This document shows positions 62,581 through 64,000 of a stretch of 64,000 nucleotides of DNA, in pieces. Numbering within the stretch: the stretch's first letter is position 1; every line of letters begins with the position of its first letter. The position numbers and the translations under genes were made by a program. The notes below the pieces were generated by a model. The model saw only the letters and a program-made list of their open reading frames with translations. It did not search any database and was not told the origin of the DNA. The DNA is from Phytohabitans suffuscus (GTDB lineage Bacteria; Actinomycetota; Actinomycetes; Mycobacteriales; Micromonosporaceae), in the NCBI RefSeq assembly GCF_011764565.1, contig NZ_AP022871.1, positions 1,488,001 to 1,552,000 on the forward strand, read 5' to 3'.

Positions 62581-63903
62581 CTAGGCCGGCACGCGGCCTG
62601 CCGCGACAAGGGCGGCGGGCCGCTCCCGCATCGGCCCGGTCCAGTCCGAGACCGCCCGCTCGGCGAAGGTGACCCCACCGCGCACCACGTCGCCGAGCGG
62701 ATCGAGCAGGTGCTCCACGCCGGGCGCCTCCACGCCCGCGCGCACCCGCGCCAGCAAACCCTGGCGAGCGAGGCCGAGCAGCGCCTCCGCGGTCGCGCCG
62801 ACCGACCTGTCGCCCACCATCGCGTCGAGACCCTTGACGGCCACGTCCTCCGACGCCTGCGCCAGGTCCGCGGCGGTGAGCCCGTCGAGCAACGCCAGCG
62901 CCGCCCGCCGGGCCGGCGGGTCGTAGGCCAGCCCCACGCAGAACGCCGGGGCCGCCGCGAACGCCTCCCACGGCAACCCGTCGAACGCCCGCATCTCCAA
63001 CGTGTGCCGCGCCCGCACCTGCGGCCACACCTGGGAGAGGTGGCCACGCCAGTCGTCCAGCCCCGGCGTAGTGCCGTCACCGAAGCCGTGCTCGACAAGC
63101 TCGCGGAACGGCCGCTCCGGCCCGGGCACGTAGCCGTCGCCCACCCGCCGGTAGATCATCGGCAGGGCGCTCCCCCACTCGACCACGTCGGCGGCGGACA
63201 CGTCCGGCCGCACCGCGAAACCCAGTACGCCGCAACGCCTCGGGTCGACGAACCCCCACATCTGCATGCGCCGGGAGAGCACCCCCGTCGGCCGCCCCTC
63301 TTCGATCGGCGAGTTGACGAAGAGTGCCGCCGCGATCGGCGCCGCCTTCACCAGCAGGGACAGCTTTTCCCGGAAGTCCTCGGGTGAGAGATAGTCCACT
63401 GTGGTCTGTGTGGAGAGGGTCAGGCCCATCACGTTCTCCGCGTACGCCGCGGCGGCGCCCAGCCCCCGGAAGTAGCGGCGCATGATGTCGATCCGCGGCT
63501 TCGGCGCCCACGGGATCCGCTCCCGCGGCGTGAAGGGCACGAGCCCGCCCGGCAGCAACGCCAGCCCGGACCGCGCGGCCAGCGAGGCGATCACCCCGAG
63601 ATCGCGCCGCGCGGTCGCGACAAGCGCGCTGATCGACTGGTACGGCGGCGACGAGTACTCGATCGCGCCACCCAGCTCCAGCGACAGCTGCGCGCCGTGC
63701 GCAAGCTGCACGCCGACCAGCGCCTCCCCCTCGACGATCGGCTCGGCGCCCAGCTCGCGCCGCACGCGGTCGAGCAAGGACCGCGAGCCGCACGGGCCGT
63801 CGTAGGGTGCGCTCTGCCCGACCCGCTCGTCGACGAGGCCGCACTCGACCTCGATCCCGATCCGCTCCTGCGCCGCCGGTGTGAACAGGCCCTCAAGCAA
63901 CAC
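62581..63903 (-). CDS. egtA: Glutamate--cysteine ligase, GCS2 type (EgtA-like)
   Basis: 440 residues from GTG 63903, behind GGGGAGGCGAAG. Fits the plant-type GCS2 family: ERIGIEVECGLVD near the start, LSLELGGAIEYSSPPYQSIS, MRRYFRGLGAAAAYAENVMG, then TQTTVDYLSPEDF. It joins glutamate to cysteine. In actinomycetes this type (EgtA) supplies gamma-glutamylcysteine for ergothioneine synthesis. The rest of an egt cluster would lie beyond the window, upstream of 64000, so the pathway is inferred and the symbol provisional. Confidence 0.85.
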   Translation of the reverse strand: MLLEGLFTPAAQERIGIEVECGLVDERVGQSAPYDGPCGSRSLLDRVRRELGAEPIVEGEALVGVQLAHGAQLSLELGGAIEYSSPPYQSISALVATARRDLGVIASLAARSGLALLPGGLVPFTPRERIPWAPKPRIDIMRRYFRGLGAAAAYAENVMGLTLSTQTTVDYLSPEDFREKLSLLVKAAPIAAALFVNSPIEEGRPTGVLSRRMQMWGFVDPRRCGVLGFAVRPDVSAADVVEWGSALPMIYRRVGDGYVPGPERPFRELVEHGFGDGTTPGLDDWRGHLSQVWPQVRARHTLEMRAFDGLPWEAFAAAPAFCVGLAYDPPARRAALALLDGLTAADLAQASEDVAVKGLDAMVGDRSVGATAEALLGLARQGLLARVRAGVEAPGVEHLLDPLGDVVRGGVTFAERAVSDWTGPMRERPAALVAAGRVPA

Positions 63904-64000
63904 CTTCGCCTCCCCACAGCGCGGTAACCACCCGTAACTACACGACCACACAGCAAACCTTGGAGCAAGGCCGCCCATCGACTGGCATAAGAAAGTGCCT

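Overview
The window is very GC-rich and uses GTG starts, strong G/C third-position bias and actinobacterial-type gene families throughout. The gene order (lipB, lipA, DUF4191, RDD protein, glnA, glnE, glnA2, nadE, panB, rnpB, RNase H/phosphatase, zinc-ribbon protein, Nif3-like protein) is a chromosomal backbone typical of actinomycetes. The mix of families fits Micromonosporaceae or a related group best. That placement is an inference from gene content. I see no phage, plasmid or insertion-sequence genes, no tRNA genes and no CRISPR array.

Layout. 0-7.5 kb: the end of a TPR protein, an epimerase, a luciferase-like oxidoreductase, a CooC/MinD-type ATPase, a large membrane protein, two overlapping small coiled-coil genes and lipB. 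7.5-11 kb: a hairpin-rich non-coding stretch, an archaeal-type aspartyl-tRNA synthetase preceded by a T-box leader whose specifier reads as GAC (Asp), then lipA. 11-23 kb: a MetE-like protein, a second hairpin-rich gap, a LuxR-family ATPase regulator, DUF4191, an N-acylamino-acid racemase/acetyltransferase pair, and an operon of two family 2B encapsulin shell proteins with a polyprenyl diphosphate synthase. 23-27 kb: KDG kinase and KDPG aldolase, RDD protein, and glnA with a GlnR-type box. 27-35.7 kb: a phytase-like secreted protein, a PLP decarboxylase, a GT87-type glycosyltransferase, a membrane protein, and a methyltransferase with an XRE regulator. 35.9-48.5 kb: glnE, amidotransferase, LD-carboxypeptidase, SPW protein, WYL protein, glnA2, nadE, Uma2 and panB. 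48.5-64 kb: RNB ribonuclease, histone H1-like protein, rnpB, TauE, the RNase H/zinc-ribbon/Nif3 operon, a flavoprotein, XRE-TPR regulator and prim-pol group, DUF1501/DUF1800, DUF3040, and a glutamate-cysteine ligase.

How parts fit together. glnA, glnE and glnA2 form a nitrogen-assimilation set, with candidate GlnR sites before both synthetase genes. lipB and lipA make lipoate. The two encapsulin genes share a 270-bp tract that is identical by eye and has deviant codon use inside otherwise diverged genes, which suggests recent gene conversion. Four genes (aspS at two places, the phytase-like gene, the RNase H/phosphatase gene and the Nif3-like gene) are broken by shifts that each need one extra base, four of the five placed in a G run on the coding strand. 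This looks more like homopolymer under-calling in the assembly than like five independent mutations. A dispersed intergenic element of about 64 bp, centred on GGTCCGGACC, occurs in at least five places near gene ends.
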